Positions 1 through 8,963 of a DNA stretch of 64,000 nt are shown piece after piece. Below the pieces are notes generated by a model that was not told the DNA's origin, made no database searches, and saw only the letters and a list, made by a program, of their open reading frames with translations. The translations under genes and the position numbers were made by a program. Origin of the DNA: Paenibacillus sp. Soil750 (GTDB lineage: Bacteria > Bacillota > Bacilli > Paenibacillales > NBRC-103111). The DNA lies in NCBI RefSeq assembly GCF_001428045.1, contig NZ_LMSD01000044.1, positions 1-64,000 on the forward strand. Reading direction: 5' to 3'. Positions within the stretch are counted from its first letter, which is position 1, and each line of letters starts with the position of its first letter.

Positions 1-43
1 TTTCTTCCTCCGCTCCATTCTCATAGTCTGATTAAAACACAAA

Positions 44-90
44 TGACCCGTAAGAGGGCACTTTTTTCAAAGTGTCCATCTTACGGGTCA
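44..90. terminator. Hairpin terminator downstream of the cold-shock gene
   Basis: A near-perfect inverted repeat: TGACCCGTAAGA at the left is answered by TCTTACGGGTCA at the right, and the inner GGCACTTT/AAAGTGTCC arms continue the stem. It lies directly after the stop codon of the minus-strand cold-shock gene. The stem is long and could also act on plus-strand transcripts. Confidence 0.7.
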
Positions 91-119
91 CAGTTCAGTT
101 AAGGACAGTTCACTGTGTA

Positions 120-320
120 TTACAGTTTTACAACATTCTCAGCTTGAGGACCGCGGTTGCCTTGAGCTACATTAAATTCTACGCGTTGTCCTTCGTCTAA
201 TGATTTAAATCCATCTCCTTGAATTGCGGAGAAATGAACGAATACGTCATTTCCGCCTTCCATTTCAATAAATCCAAAGCCTTTCTCTGCGTTAAACCAT
301 TTCACTGTTCCTGTTTCCAT
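120..320 (-). CDS. Cold-shock protein, CspA/CspB family
   Basis: A 66-residue single cold-shock domain, the normal length for the family. The RNA-binding motifs are visible: KGFGFIE (RNP1) near residues 13-19 and VFVHF (RNP2) near 26-30, with the family start METGTVKWFN. These proteins bind single-stranded RNA and DNA and melt RNA structure in the cytoplasm. The start is supported by GGAGGT about ten bases upstream. The gene stands alone and is divergent from the desaturase operon, which also answers cold. Its leader contains a hairpin with a T-run (374-424). Which csp paralogue it is cannot be told from one copy. Confidence 0.95.
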   Translation of the reverse strand: METGTVKWFNAEKGFGFIEMEGGNDVFVHFSAIQGDGFKSLDEGQRVEFNVAQGNRGPQAENVVKL

Positions 321-373
321 AATATAATTACCTCCAAATTGTTATTAACATGCTTTTTTCAAACAAAAAAAAT

Positions 374-424
374 CACACATTGAAAAAGGCACCATTACAC
401 AAATGATCACTTTTTCAATATGTG
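374..424 (-). promoter_or_regulatory. Hairpin with T-run in the cold-shock gene leader
   Basis: Read on the minus strand, CACATATTGAAAAAG pairs with CTTTTTCAATGTGTG (one mismatch) across a 21-base loop and is followed at once by a run of T. It lies about 50 bases before the cold-shock start codon. This is the form of an intrinsic terminator or attenuator. Long structured leaders are known for cold-shock mRNAs. It could instead be the terminator of an unseen upstream transcript. Confidence 0.5.
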
Positions 425-515
425 AGTTTATGTCAAAGCTGTTTATAACCCAATACTAACACACAAAAGTCCGATTAGCAAATTTGTAAGGTTCTCGCTT
501 GTCTATATGACATAT

Positions 516-541
516 ATCATACCGTCTACATGATGTTTATG
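516..541 (+). promoter_or_regulatory. Candidate DesR operator upstream of des
   Basis: ATCAT and ATGAT arms nine bases apart (516-534) run into TGATGTTTATG (531-541). The same 11 bases recur before desK at 1722-1732. A -10 hexamer TATAAT lies at 567-572 with no good -35, as expected for an activator-dependent promoter. In B. subtilis DesR binds just upstream of the des promoter. The assignment here is an inference from position and repetition. Confidence 0.45.
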
Positions 542-640
542 ACTGCAACGAATTGAAAGCGATATCTATAATGAAGATAGGATACGACAACTGATATTCG
601 CTAACAAGACCTGCGCACCATATCGAGGAGGAACTATACG

Positions 641-1711
641 ATGACTCAATCCACGCTAACGAACTTAAAAAAACAAGTTGCCCCTTATGAAAAATCAAAT
701 ACGAGGGCTAGTATCAAACAGCTATTCAATACCTTAGGACCTTTAATCGTACTCTGGGTAGCTGCGTATATAAGCCTATCTATATCCTATTGGATCACAT
801 TACCGATTACGATCATCGCATCCGGATTTGTTATACGAACTTTTATCATTTTCCATGATTGTTGTCATCAATCGTTCTTCAAAAGCCGTAGAGCTAACGA
901 AATCATCGGTACAATGACGGGAATTCTTACACTCTTTCCCTATCAGCAGTGGAAAAATAGTCATTCCATCCATCATGCAACGAGCAGTAATCTCGAGAAA
1001 CGTGGAATCGGTGATATGTGGGTGCTTACCGTCGATGAATATGCGGCATCTTCCGTATGGGTCCGAATCGCATATCGGTTATATCGGAACCCATTCATTA
1101 TGTTCGGACTTGGTCCCATCTTTTTGTTCCTATTCACGAACCGCTTTAATACGAAAGGTGCTAGACGCAAGGAAAGAATCAGTACGTATATGACGAATCT
1201 TTCCATCCTTGCTTTATATGGAGGACTGATCTGGATAATTGGCTGGCAGTCGTTTGTTCTGGTTCAAGCTCCAATCATGTTCGTAGCGGGCTTGATGGGA
1301 ATCTGGCTGTTTTATGTGCAACATCAGTTTGAAGACTCCTACTTCGAGAAGGAAGATGAGTGGAGTTATGTGAAAGCCGCGGTAGAAGGAAGCTCCTATT
1401 ATAAGCTGCCGAAGCTTCTGCAATGGATTACTGGCAATATTGGGTTTCATCATGTCCATCATTTGAGTCCGAAAGTGCCCAATTATAATTTGGAAAAAGC
1501 GCACAATGCAACACCTCCGCTTCAAAAAGCAACGACCATTACAATCGGCACTAGTTTGAAGTCGCTAAATTTCAAACTATGGGATGAGCATAACAAAACG
1601 TTTGTTGGTTATAAAAATAATAAACAGGTGCACCTTAAGGAAGATGAGCATGATCCTTTGGTTAACAAAATAAACGTAAAAGTCCATAAATCAAGCTTTC
1701 AAGGGCAGTAA
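641..1711 (+). CDS. des: Membrane acyl-lipid fatty-acid desaturase
   Basis: 356 residues. The three histidine boxes of membrane di-iron desaturases are present: HDCCHQ (about residue 78), HSIHH (about 109) and HHVHH (about 275), with hydrophobic segments between them. The family inserts a cis double bond into acyl chains of membrane phospholipids to keep the membrane fluid in the cold. GAGGAGG lies ten bases before the ATG. The gene is followed by a DesK/DesR pair with conserved phosphorylation residues, the same arrangement as the B. subtilis delta-5 desaturase operon, so control by cold through DesR is likely. Double-bond position cannot be judged from sequence. Confidence 0.92.
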   Translation: MTQSTLTNLKKQVAPYEKSNTRASIKQLFNTLGPLIVLWVAAYISLSISYWITLPITIIASGFVIRTFIIFHDCCHQSFFKSRRANEIIGTMTGILTLFPYQQWKNSHSIHHATSSNLEKRGIGDMWVLTVDEYAASSVWVRIAYRLYRNPFIMFGLGPIFLFLFTNRFNTKGARRKERISTYMTNLSILALYGGLIWIIGWQSFVLVQAPIMFVAGLMGIWLFYVQHQFEDSYFEKEDEWSYVKAAVEGSSYYKLPKLLQWITGNIGFHHVHHLSPKVPNYNLEKAHNATPPLQKATTITIGTSLKSLNFKLWDEHNKTFVGYKNNKQVHLKEDEHDPLVNKINVKVHKSSFQGQ

Positions 1712-1713
1712 AT

Positions 1714-1744
1714 ACATCGATTGATGTTTATGCTAGAATATAAT
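1714..1744 (+). promoter_or_regulatory. Candidate desKR promoter with DesR-like site
   Basis: The arms ACATC and GATGT (1714-1727) overlap TGATGTTTATG (1722-1732), which also occurs before des. TATAAT at 1739-1744 can serve as -10. The shared 11-mer suggests that the desKR genes can be transcribed from their own promoter under the same regulator. Confidence 0.4.
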
Positions 1745-1780
1745 TAAAACTATGTTGAAGAAAAAGAGGCTAAACGGACT

Positions 1781-2917
1781 ATGCAAAAGTGGTATCAAAT
1801 TTTTCACAAAAACACCGGTCTTAGTCCGTATGTGTGGGTTGTCTTTTATATCCTCCCTTTTTATTTCATATTTCGTTCTTCTACCACCTACCACATTGTG
1901 TTAGGTACCATCATGATCATGGTTTTCTTTAGTTGCTACGTGCTGTCCTTCGTATCTAAAGGATGGATTGTGTACTTTTGGACTAGTATACAAATTATTA
2001 TTTCGATTATCATGGCTATCGTATTCAGCTATGTGTATTTCTCTCTCTTTTTAGCATTTTTTATTGGCACCATGAAAAGTAAGGCAGGATTTATCACATT
2101 GTACTGCATTCATCTAGTAACAACGATTGTTACAATTAACTATGGATTGGTATCGCAAAATCCTGTGTATTTTGACCAATTGCCTTTTATCATTATTAGT
2201 GTCATTGCTGTTATTCTCATTCCTGTCACCACGTTCAACCGAAATAGGAGTGAAAAACTCCAGGGACAACTAGAGGATGCAAATAAGCGGATTTCCGAGC
2301 TGGTAAAGTTAGAAGAGCGCCAAAGAATCGCCCGTGACTTACACGATACACTTGGTCAGAAGCTCTCATTAATTGGTTTGAAGAGTGATTTGGCAGGGAA
2401 ATTAATTAGCAAAAATCCAGCGCAAGCACAAATCGAAATCAATGATGTTCGTCAGACAGCTCGAATTGCGTTAAAGGAAGTTCGGGAAATCGTTACACAA
2501 ATGCGTGGAACGAGACTCGTGGAAGAGATGTTTCGAATCAAACAGATTTTGAAGGCGGCTGAGATTGACCTCATTGTGGAGGGTGATCCGAAGTTAACCA
2601 ACACTTCCTTGATCAATGAAAACGTGTTGAGTATGTGTTTAAAGGAATCGATTACGAATATTATCAAACATAGCAGTGCTACTTCGTGTTCAATCTCCAT
2701 TGAGCCATCACCAAGCGATCTCGTTATCAAGGTCGGGGATAATGGGATCGGCATGACGAAAGAATGTCTTGTTTTACTTGGGAATGGATTACGGGGCATG
2801 AAAGAGCGACTTGAGTTTGTAAATGGTTGTATGGAAATTGTCTCAGACCAAGGAACAATGATTGTAATCAAAGTGCCGAATGCTATCATACCACCAGAAA
2901 GGGAGGTGCGGATATGA
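1781..2917 (+). CDS. desK: Thermosensor histidine kinase DesK
   Basis: 378 residues. The N-terminal 150 or so residues contain about five membrane segments and no large extracellular domain, as in DesK. A coiled-coil linker (about 155-180) leads to the HisKA_3 dimerisation helix with RDLHDTLGQ. The phospho-accepting histidine is residue 188, the same number as in B. subtilis DesK. The HATPase region follows, with DNGIGM near 325. In the model system the kinase senses membrane thickening on cooling and phosphorylates DesR. The stop overlaps the desR start (ATGA), which shows translational coupling. It is 70 bases downstream of the desaturase. Confidence 0.93.
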   Translation: MQKWYQIFHKNTGLSPYVWVVFYILPFYFIFRSSTTYHIVLGTIMIMVFFSCYVLSFVSKGWIVYFWTSIQIIISIIMAIVFSYVYFSLFLAFFIGTMKSKAGFITLYCIHLVTTIVTINYGLVSQNPVYFDQLPFIIISVIAVILIPVTTFNRNRSEKLQGQLEDANKRISELVKLEERQRIARDLHDTLGQKLSLIGLKSDLAGKLISKNPAQAQIEINDVRQTARIALKEVREIVTQMRGTRLVEEMFRIKQILKAAEIDLIVEGDPKLTNTSLINENVLSMCLKESITNIIKHSSATSCSISIEPSPSDLVIKVGDNGIGMTKECLVLLGNGLRGMKERLEFVNGCMEIVSDQGTMIVIKVPNAIIPPEREVRI

Positions 2918-3513
2918 TCCGAATTGTGATTGCCGAGGACCAGCGAATGCTGCTTGGTGCACTTGCATCCTTACTTGATTTGGAAGAGGATATGCAGGTC
3001 GTTGGTAAAGCAAGCAATGGCGAGGATGCTGTAAAGCTGGTTAAACTGCATAAGCCAGATATTTGTGTTATGGATATTGAGATGCCAATAATGAACGGTT
3101 TAGATGCGGCGGAAGAACTAAAGGGATTGGGTTGCAAAGTCATTATTTTGACTACGTTTGCCCGGTATGGGTATTTTGAAAGGGCCGTTAAGGCAGGTGC
3201 CAACGGTTATTTGTTGAAAGATAGTCCCAGCGAGGAACTGGCGACCTCAATTCGGAGCGTGATGGCAGGCAGACGCATCTATGCCTCAGAGCTGGTAGAT
3301 GAAACTTATAATGAAGAAAATCCTTTGACCGAGCGGGAAAAGGAAGTGTTGAACTTGATCGCCGATGGTAAAAATACGAAGGAAATCGCTGATCACATGT
3401 ATATTACAAGAGGTACTGTTCGCAACTATATTTCCGTTATTCTCGATAAGCTCAATGTCAGTAACCGAATTGAGGCTATTATGCGTTTCAAAGAGAAGGG
3501 ATGGTTCAAATAG
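2914..3513 (+). CDS. desR: Response regulator DesR, NarL/LuxR type
   Basis: 199 residues from the ATG at 2914, preceded by GGGAGGTG and overlapping the desK stop by four bases. The receiver domain has the acidic pocket ED (8-9) and phospho-acceptor Asp54 in VMDIEMP. The C-terminal LuxR-type HTH contains LTEREKEVLNLIADGKNTKEI. DesR activates the desaturase promoter when phosphorylated by DesK. A longer reading from 2827 would lie inside desK and is rejected. Candidate binding sites precede des and desK. Confidence 0.93.
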   Translation: MIRIVIAEDQRMLLGALASLLDLEEDMQVVGKASNGEDAVKLVKLHKPDICVMDIEMPIMNGLDAAEELKGLGCKVIILTTFARYGYFERAVKAGANGYLLKDSPSEELATSIRSVMAGRRIYASELVDETYNEENPLTEREKEVLNLIADGKNTKEIADHMYITRGTVRNYISVILDKLNVSNRIEAIMRFKEKGWFK

Positions 3514-3555
3514 CCCTCCGAGAAAAGTATAATCTTTTTATAATTGAAAATTAGT

Positions 3556-3585
3556 TTGATTTTTTGGAATATATATATTTATAAT
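3556..3585 (+). promoter_or_regulatory. Sigma-A-like promoter of the T-box transcript
   Basis: TTGATT at 3556-3561 and TATAAT at 3580-3585 are 18 bases apart, a good vegetative promoter match just ahead of the T-box leader. Confidence 0.5.
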
Positions 3586-3599
3586 TGGTTATATAGGGA

Positions 3600-3892
3600 A
3601 TATGAATAAGGCAACGACGAGAAAGAGTAGTTGGACCCCGTTCTTTTAACAGAGAGCTCCGGTAGGTGAAAAGGAGTAAAGAAACGTCTGACGAACATGG
3701 TCTCAGAGCTGTGCATTGAACCCTCTCAGAGAGGTAGTAGACCGCACCGGGCGCACCCGTTAACGTGCCAGGGTATAATCACCTCATGTGGTGACGTACC
3801 TGTAGAGGCCAGTCTCCGTAAGGGATCGGTAAATTTAGGTGGAAACACGTGAGCGACAGCTTTCGTCCTTTTTGAGGACGAGGGTTTTTTTT
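3600..3892 (+). ncRNA. T-box leader (tRNA-sensing riboswitch) of the MetRS gene
   Basis: The leader has the parts of a T-box: a Stem I start with GAGTAG near 3627, a distal AGAGAG element near 3650, a specifier region with GAAC followed by ATG at 3697-3699, and the T-box motif AGGTGGAAACACG at 3837-3849. An intrinsic terminator follows, with TCGTCCT/AGGACGA arms and a T-run at 3863-3892. Uncharged tRNA should stabilise the antiterminator and let transcription enter the synthetase gene. The ATG specifier fits the downstream methionyl-tRNA synthetase. The T-box departs somewhat from the usual GGGTGGNACCGCG. Confidence 0.88.
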
Positions 3893-3929
3893 GTTTTCAA
3901 GAGTTATTAAATTAGGGAGGAAAATTGAG

Positions 3930-5567
3930 ATGAGCATATTTATTGGAGGAGCATGGCCTTACGCGAACGGATCACTTCACTTAGGACGGGTTGCGAGTTT
4001 ACTTCCAGGTGACGTGATTGCGCGGTATTTTCGGGTAAAAGGGGAAGAGGTACTTTATGTATCAGGAAGTGATTGTCATGGAACACCTATTTCAATTCAA
4101 GCGAACAAAGAGGGGGTTTCCCCTAAAGTAATTACAGACAGATATCATAATGAGTTTGTGGATTGTTTCCATCAAATGGGGTTTTCCTACGACCTGTATA
4201 CACGAACGGATCATCCGTTTCACCACGAAGTTGTGCAAGGGGTATTTAATCAACTACTGGACAATGGTGTTCTATATAAAAAAGCAGTTGAACAAACGTA
4301 CTGTAACGATTGCGATCGTTTTCTGCCAGACCGTTATGTTGAAGGGAACTGTCCTCATTGTGGCAGTGATGCAAGAGGTGATCAATGTGACGCCTGTTCC
4401 GCATTATTGGATCCGTTGGAACTGCATAATCGTTCATGTAAGTTATGCAAGGGAAGACCGTCATCAAGGTTATCTGATCATTACTTCCTATCGCTATCGA
4501 AGTTTCAAAATGATCTGGAAAACTTTGTTGATCAAGCGGATGGGTGGAGGGAAAACGCCATTGGACTTTCAAGGCGATATTTAAGAGAAGGTCTGCAGGA
4601 TCGAGCTGCTACTCGGGATTTGGATTGGGGGGTAGATGTACCCCTTGAAGGATTTGATGGGAAAAAAATTTACGTGTGGATAGAGGCGGTAAGTGGGTAT
4701 CTGTCTGCCAGTAAGCAGTGGGCCAATCAGCGCGGAGAATCGTGGGAAAAGTTTTGGTCCAATGGAGGTGTAAAAGCCTACTATATTCATGGGAAAGATA
4801 ACATCCCGTTTCATACACTTATATGGCCAGCTATTCTGCTTGGTTTGAAGAATTTACACCTGCCAGATCATATTATATCCAGCGAATTTCTAACCCTAGA
4901 AGGAAGAAAATTCTCAACAAGTCGAAACTGGGCTGTTTGGGTTCCCTCGCTATTAGAGAGGTATGAGGCGGATTCAATCCGATATTTCCTTATTGCCAAT
5001 GGTCCAGAAAATCGAGATACGGATTTCTCTTGGAGAGAATTTATATATAGCCATAATGGGGAATTGCTTGGGGCGTTTGGGAATTTTGTGAATCGAAGTT
5101 TAGTATTTATTGAAAAATTTTACGAAGGAAAAGTCCCTCAAAGTGTAATTGATACGACGATCAAAGAACAAATGGATGACCTGTATATTCAATGCGGTGA
5201 CCTTGTTGAGAAAGGAAAGTTAAAAGAAGCGCTGGAGAGCGTGTTTGCGTTCATTCGTAGCTGTAATAAATATTTTGATGATGAAAAACCTTGGAATCAG
5301 ATCAAAGAAAATGTGGGCGCATGTAATCATACGCTTCATACATGTGTTCAAATCATTGCGAATTTGTCGAATCTATTGGAACCCTTTCTTCCTTTCTCCT
5401 GTAAAAAGATTAGAGCTTTTCTAGGTTTATCTGTTCCCACTTGGGCATATATTGAATGTCCCGCTGCAAGAGAGTTAACCCAAGTTGAAGTATTGTTCCA
5501 ACGTATTGATGTTAACCGAATTGAAGAGGAGGTACGACGACTTAAGGGCATTGACTCTAGAGGATGA
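3930..5567 (+). CDS. metG: Methionyl-tRNA synthetase, two-zinc-knuckle type
   Basis: 545 residues from the ATG at 3930, which has AGGGAGGA nearby; the ATG at 3891 lies in the T-box terminator tract and is rejected. Class I signatures: HLGR (HIGH motif) near residue 18 and KFSTSR in place of KMSKS. The insert carries four CxxC pairs (CNDC, CPHC, CDAC, CKLC), so two zinc knuckles as in E. coli and archaeal MetRS. There is no C-terminal EMAP-type tRNA-binding domain. Bacillus MetS is longer with a different knuckle pattern, so this may be a second enzyme. It charges tRNA-Met in the cytoplasm and is controlled by the T-box. Diverged MetRS1-type enzymes are known to resist MetRS inhibitors; that role is inference here. 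Confidence 0.93.
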   Translation: MSIFIGGAWPYANGSLHLGRVASLLPGDVIARYFRVKGEEVLYVSGSDCHGTPISIQANKEGVSPKVITDRYHNEFVDCFHQMGFSYDLYTRTDHPFHHEVVQGVFNQLLDNGVLYKKAVEQTYCNDCDRFLPDRYVEGNCPHCGSDARGDQCDACSALLDPLELHNRSCKLCKGRPSSRLSDHYFLSLSKFQNDLENFVDQADGWRENAIGLSRRYLREGLQDRAATRDLDWGVDVPLEGFDGKKIYVWIEAVSGYLSASKQWANQRGESWEKFWSNGGVKAYYIHGKDNIPFHTLIWPAILLGLKNLHLPDHIISSEFLTLEGRKFSTSRNWAVWVPSLLERYEADSIRYFLIANGPENRDTDFSWREFIYSHNGELLGAFGNFVNRSLVFIEKFYEGKVPQSVIDTTIKEQMDDLYIQCGDLVEKGKLKEALESVFAFIRSCNKYFDDEKPWNQIKENVGACNHTLHTCVQIIANLSNLLEPFLPFSCKKIRAFLGLSVPTWAYIECPAARELTQVEVLFQRIDVNRIEEEVRRLKGIDSRG

Positions 5568-5608
5568 ACGTTTTCCTGGCAAAGAGTAACATTTCAATTT
5601 TCAAAGAT

Positions 5609-5656
5609 AGCGCCAACCAGTTGCCAATGTAGATAGTACAAAGGGTTGGTGCTTTT
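5609..5656 (+). terminator. Intrinsic terminator after metG
   Basis: AGCGCCAACC pairs with GGTTGGTGCT (one G-T pair) across a 25-base loop and is followed by TTTT. It ends the synthetase transcript. Confidence 0.6.
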
Positions 5657-5799
5657 CTGAAACACTTTACAGATGATACTTTGTAAGAGACTAGTGTGGT
5701 ATAGAGGAAATTCATGCCTTCATGCGAAATATTAATAGATCCCATTTACTTATTTGTGGAACTATAGATCAGAAATTGAACTTGTTATTCGAATACTTA

Positions 5800-5813
5800 T
5801 GTAAACGCTATCA
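5800..5813 (+). promoter_or_regulatory. cre site (CcpA operator)
   Basis: TGTAAACGCTATCA matches the catabolite-responsive element consensus TGWAANCGNTNWCA at every position. It ends 17 bases before the start codon of the binding-protein gene, a position where CcpA would block initiation or elongation. Confidence 0.65.
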
Positions 5814-5830
5814 ATAGAAAGAGTGGTTGG

Positions 5831-7126
5831 ATGAAATCTCGGATTATATCCCTTGGCATTTCGGTATTAGTGGTGTTAACAGCCTGCCAGTCACAGAACG
5901 TAACCAAGGTTCCCAGGAGCCAGCCAGAAGTACAAACATTGTCATGGGTCCACCATTTTGATGAGGAGGGGGCACGGAAGTGGCTAGAACTAGGGACGCA
6001 GCTATACAGTAAGCAGCATCCTTCGTACACATTCGCACTTACAGGCGTTGATGGAGGCAACTATTTGAGTTTGCTGCGTACTTGGGCAATTTCAGGTAAT
6101 ATGCCGGATATGTACATGATTGATAATTTGGATACGGCTTTTGATTTTATTCGTTCAGGCTATGCGATGGATTTAAGCAATCAACCGAGTCTAGCTAATA
6201 TTGATGAACGTTACCTAAATGGCGTGAAGTCAGCCGATGGGCGCATATGGGCGCTGCCGATTGATGTGAATGGTGTTGGCGTGATTTACAATAAAGACGC
6301 ATTTGCCAAGGCTGATATTAAAGAGCCGCCAAAAACATGGCAACAATTTATCGAAGCCTGTGAAGCTCTGCAAAAGGTAGGGATTGTCCCGATCGCTGCA
6401 GGTTATAAGGATGCTTGGACGATAAGTTGGGACCTCGCGGCGGATTTATTAGCGAATCAATATGTGATTAATCCCACTTGGATTAAGGATATTGAAGCAG
6501 GAAAAACAACATTTAAGGACAATCAAATCCAGTTCAAAGAAATTTTGGGGCGTTTCGGTGAGCGTCTGAAATACGTCAACCATAAACCATTTGAAACAGA
6601 TTGGAATCAGGCGCAAATGCTCCTTGCAGAAGGGAAAGCAGGGATGATCATCAACGGTACTTGGACGATTGATGGGGTAAAATCCAAAAATCCAGCGAGC
6701 AATTTGGGTTTATTCGCATTCCCGTATTCGACAGATCCGCAAAAGGCTATATTCGGTTTGAAATCGACAGGCGGTATCGTCGTAAATCCTAAATCACCAC
6801 ATAAGGAAGCGGCATTACAAGCCTTGGACCTGTTTGCAACGCAACAGTTGGGCAACATTTTCCAGAAGAATAAGAAAGCGCTATCTGTTATTAAAGGGTT
6901 ACCGAAAGATTTTGATCCGACCTATATCGAATTAGATTCCACTTATATACAAAGGGGTAAAACGTATGATTGGTCCAGCCTTTATATTGATTTTGTGAAC
7001 CAAGATCTGCAAAAGATATTCATTAATGCCATAACGAAATTCATTATTGACCCCTCACACAATGTGGACAGGTGTATTCAAGAGTTGGATCAAGCTTTTA
7101 ATCAACAACGTCGAGCTTCCAAATGA
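5831..7126 (+). CDS. Extracellular sugar-binding lipoprotein
   Basis: 431 residues. The N-terminus is a lipoprotein signal with lipobox LTAC (Cys about residue 19). The body is a family 1 extracellular solute-binding protein, the class that captures oligosaccharides for CUT1 ABC importers. No permease genes follow; a YesM-type kinase follows 23 bases after the stop, then a YesN-type regulator. This suggests the protein feeds ligand to the sensor kinase, or to permeases elsewhere. A perfect cre site lies just before the start, so carbon catabolite repression is likely. The ribosome binding site is weak. Confidence 0.85.
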   Translation: MKSRIISLGISVLVVLTACQSQNVTKVPRSQPEVQTLSWVHHFDEEGARKWLELGTQLYSKQHPSYTFALTGVDGGNYLSLLRTWAISGNMPDMYMIDNLDTAFDFIRSGYAMDLSNQPSLANIDERYLNGVKSADGRIWALPIDVNGVGVIYNKDAFAKADIKEPPKTWQQFIEACEALQKVGIVPIAAGYKDAWTISWDLAADLLANQYVINPTWIKDIEAGKTTFKDNQIQFKEILGRFGERLKYVNHKPFETDWNQAQMLLAEGKAGMIINGTWTIDGVKSKNPASNLGLFAFPYSTDPQKAIFGLKSTGGIVVNPKSPHKEAALQALDLFATQQLGNIFQKNKKALSVIKGLPKDFDPTYIELDSTYIQRGKTYDWSSLYIDFVNQDLQKIFINAITKFIIDPSHNVDRCIQELDQAFNQQRRASK

Positions 7127-7149
7127 GCGTTGGTAAGGAGCCTAGATGA

Positions 7150-8949
7150 ATGAGAGCTTTTCAACCATTTTCCAATCGTATCAAAGATTTCCGAATTCGC
7201 ACGAAGCTTTTTCTTTCCAATATGATTCTCATTCTATTCATCTCGACAACCGTTGGCGGGGTTGCGATTTACGCCTCAACCAAGTTTATTGAAGCTAATA
7301 CCAAGGATCTGTCTATGCAGGTGATACACCAAGTATCGGACAATATCGAGAACAAAGCGAAAGAGGCGTTCACCTCCTCCGTTTATCTTCTCAGTGATAC
7401 GAATATTCGGCAAATTGTGGCTGAACAAGGGGAAGTAGTAACGAGTGAGAGCTATCCAGCTTTCCGAAGTCGCATGGAATTTCTACTTGCGCAATATGGC
7501 AATGGTAATCCTTTTCTGAATGCCATTATGATCCAAACGAGCACAGGGCAATTGTATTGGTGGGAAAATAAAAAGGGACTGGATCATACCCTGAACCATG
7601 ATGCGGTATCGACGATGACATTGCGTGCACAGACGTATCTACAATCCCATCAGTTTAGTATGGGGTGGACCCCTTCTTTACGTGAGCGAAATGAGGTATT
7701 TCTCATCAGAGATTTCGTAGATGTGAACCAGATTGATCGCAGCTTAGGAACGATTATTTATAGTCTTGATGCCAATTTTTTTCTTTCATTGGGCAGCGGA
7801 AGTTCCATTATTAAGCAGAGTAATGTCGCTATCCTCAACCCTTTTAACGAATTGTTAGTAGGTGGCGGAAGTCCAGAAACAGACAAACTCATACGAAATA
7901 GTATATCGAATGTACTTAGTGAAGGCGATGCGGCCATGGCTACTGTAGAATATGCAGGCGCGGACAGTCATTTATTCGTACAAGAACGAACCCCAACCTT
8001 GGGATGGCGTGTGCTATGTTTTATTCCAATGTCTGTTTTGCTATCGGGTACGCAAATCATCGTATTTGTGATTGTCCTTGTATCTTTGTTGGCCGTATTG
8101 ATCTCGACTGGTATTGCCGCCATACTTTCCAACTCATCTACACGAAATATCAAAATTTTAGAGCAGACGATGCGACGCGTAGAAGATGGGAATTTTGATG
8201 TGCGCATTGTTCCACTGGGTAAAGATGAAATCGGTAGTTTATCACTCCGTTTTAATTTCATGTTAGCTCGGATCAATGAACTTATTAATATCGTTTACAA
8301 GGAACAAATCGCGAAGCAGCAAGCGGAATTCACAGTATTACGAAGTCAAATTAATCCTCATTTTCTATATAATACTCTCGGAACGGTGAAATGGTATGCT
8401 CGTATGAACGAACAACCCGAGATTGAGCGAATGATTAGTTCTGTTATCGATTTATTGAAGTCTTCGGTACGGCGTGTTGGTGAATTTCATAGTTTGGAGC
8501 AAGAAATAACGCAGCTAAAGAATTATGTTTTTATCCAAAAAATTGGCTATGGGGAAGCTTTTCAAATGGAATATGAGGTAGATGAGCCCTTGTTAGCCTG
8601 TGAAGTCCCTTATTTTATCCTACAGCCTTTGGTCGAGAATGCCATTCTGCACGGAATTGAGATGTCGAAGGGAATAGGCAAAATCCAATTAAGCGCGAGG
8701 GTGGTTGATCGAGATTTACTACTTACCGTAGAAGACAATGGGAAAGGCATGGATACCGTGCAAGTCGCGAATATCCTGCATGTTGGCGCTCAGAAAGAAT
8801 CGGTCCCTGGTGTTACAGGTATCGGCATTCCTAATGTGCATGAGCGAATTCAGCTCTACTATGGGCCGCAATATGGGCTTAGCTATGAGAGTGAATTAGG
8901 ATTAGGTACCAAAGCCATTGTGCGTATTCCTTATAAAATAAAACGTTAA
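7150..8949 (+). CDS. YesM-type sensor histidine kinase
   Basis: 599 residues. A membrane segment near 18-40, an extracellular sensor region (about 41-290), a second membrane helix near 300-325, a HAMP linker with ARRVEDGNF-like residues near 345, and the His_kinase domain with QINPHFLYNTL (histidine near 404). The ATPase domain has VENAILHGIE and DNGKGM. This family controls sugar and polysaccharide uptake with a YesN partner. AAGGAG lies ten bases upstream; an ATG at 7146 is out of frame. It is co-transcribed with the binding lipoprotein before it and the regulator after it. Confidence 0.92.
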   Translation: MRAFQPFSNRIKDFRIRTKLFLSNMILILFISTTVGGVAIYASTKFIEANTKDLSMQVIHQVSDNIENKAKEAFTSSVYLLSDTNIRQIVAEQGEVVTSESYPAFRSRMEFLLAQYGNGNPFLNAIMIQTSTGQLYWWENKKGLDHTLNHDAVSTMTLRAQTYLQSHQFSMGWTPSLRERNEVFLIRDFVDVNQIDRSLGTIIYSLDANFFLSLGSGSSIIKQSNVAILNPFNELLVGGGSPETDKLIRNSISNVLSEGDAAMATVEYAGADSHLFVQERTPTLGWRVLCFIPMSVLLSGTQIIVFVIVLVSLLAVLISTGIAAILSNSSTRNIKILEQTMRRVEDGNFDVRIVPLGKDEIGSLSLRFNFMLARINELINIVYKEQIAKQQAEFTVLRSQINPHFLYNTLGTVKWYARMNEQPEIERMISSVIDLLKSSVRRVGEFHSLEQEITQLKNYVFIQKIGYGEAFQMEYEVDEPLLACEVPYFILQPLVENAILHGIEMSKGIGKIQLSARVVDRDLLLTVEDNGKGMDTVQVANILHVGAQKESVPGVTGIGIPNVHERIQLYYGPQYGLSYESELGLGTKAIVRIPYKIKR

Positions 8950-8963
8950 GGAGGGGGCTTAAT

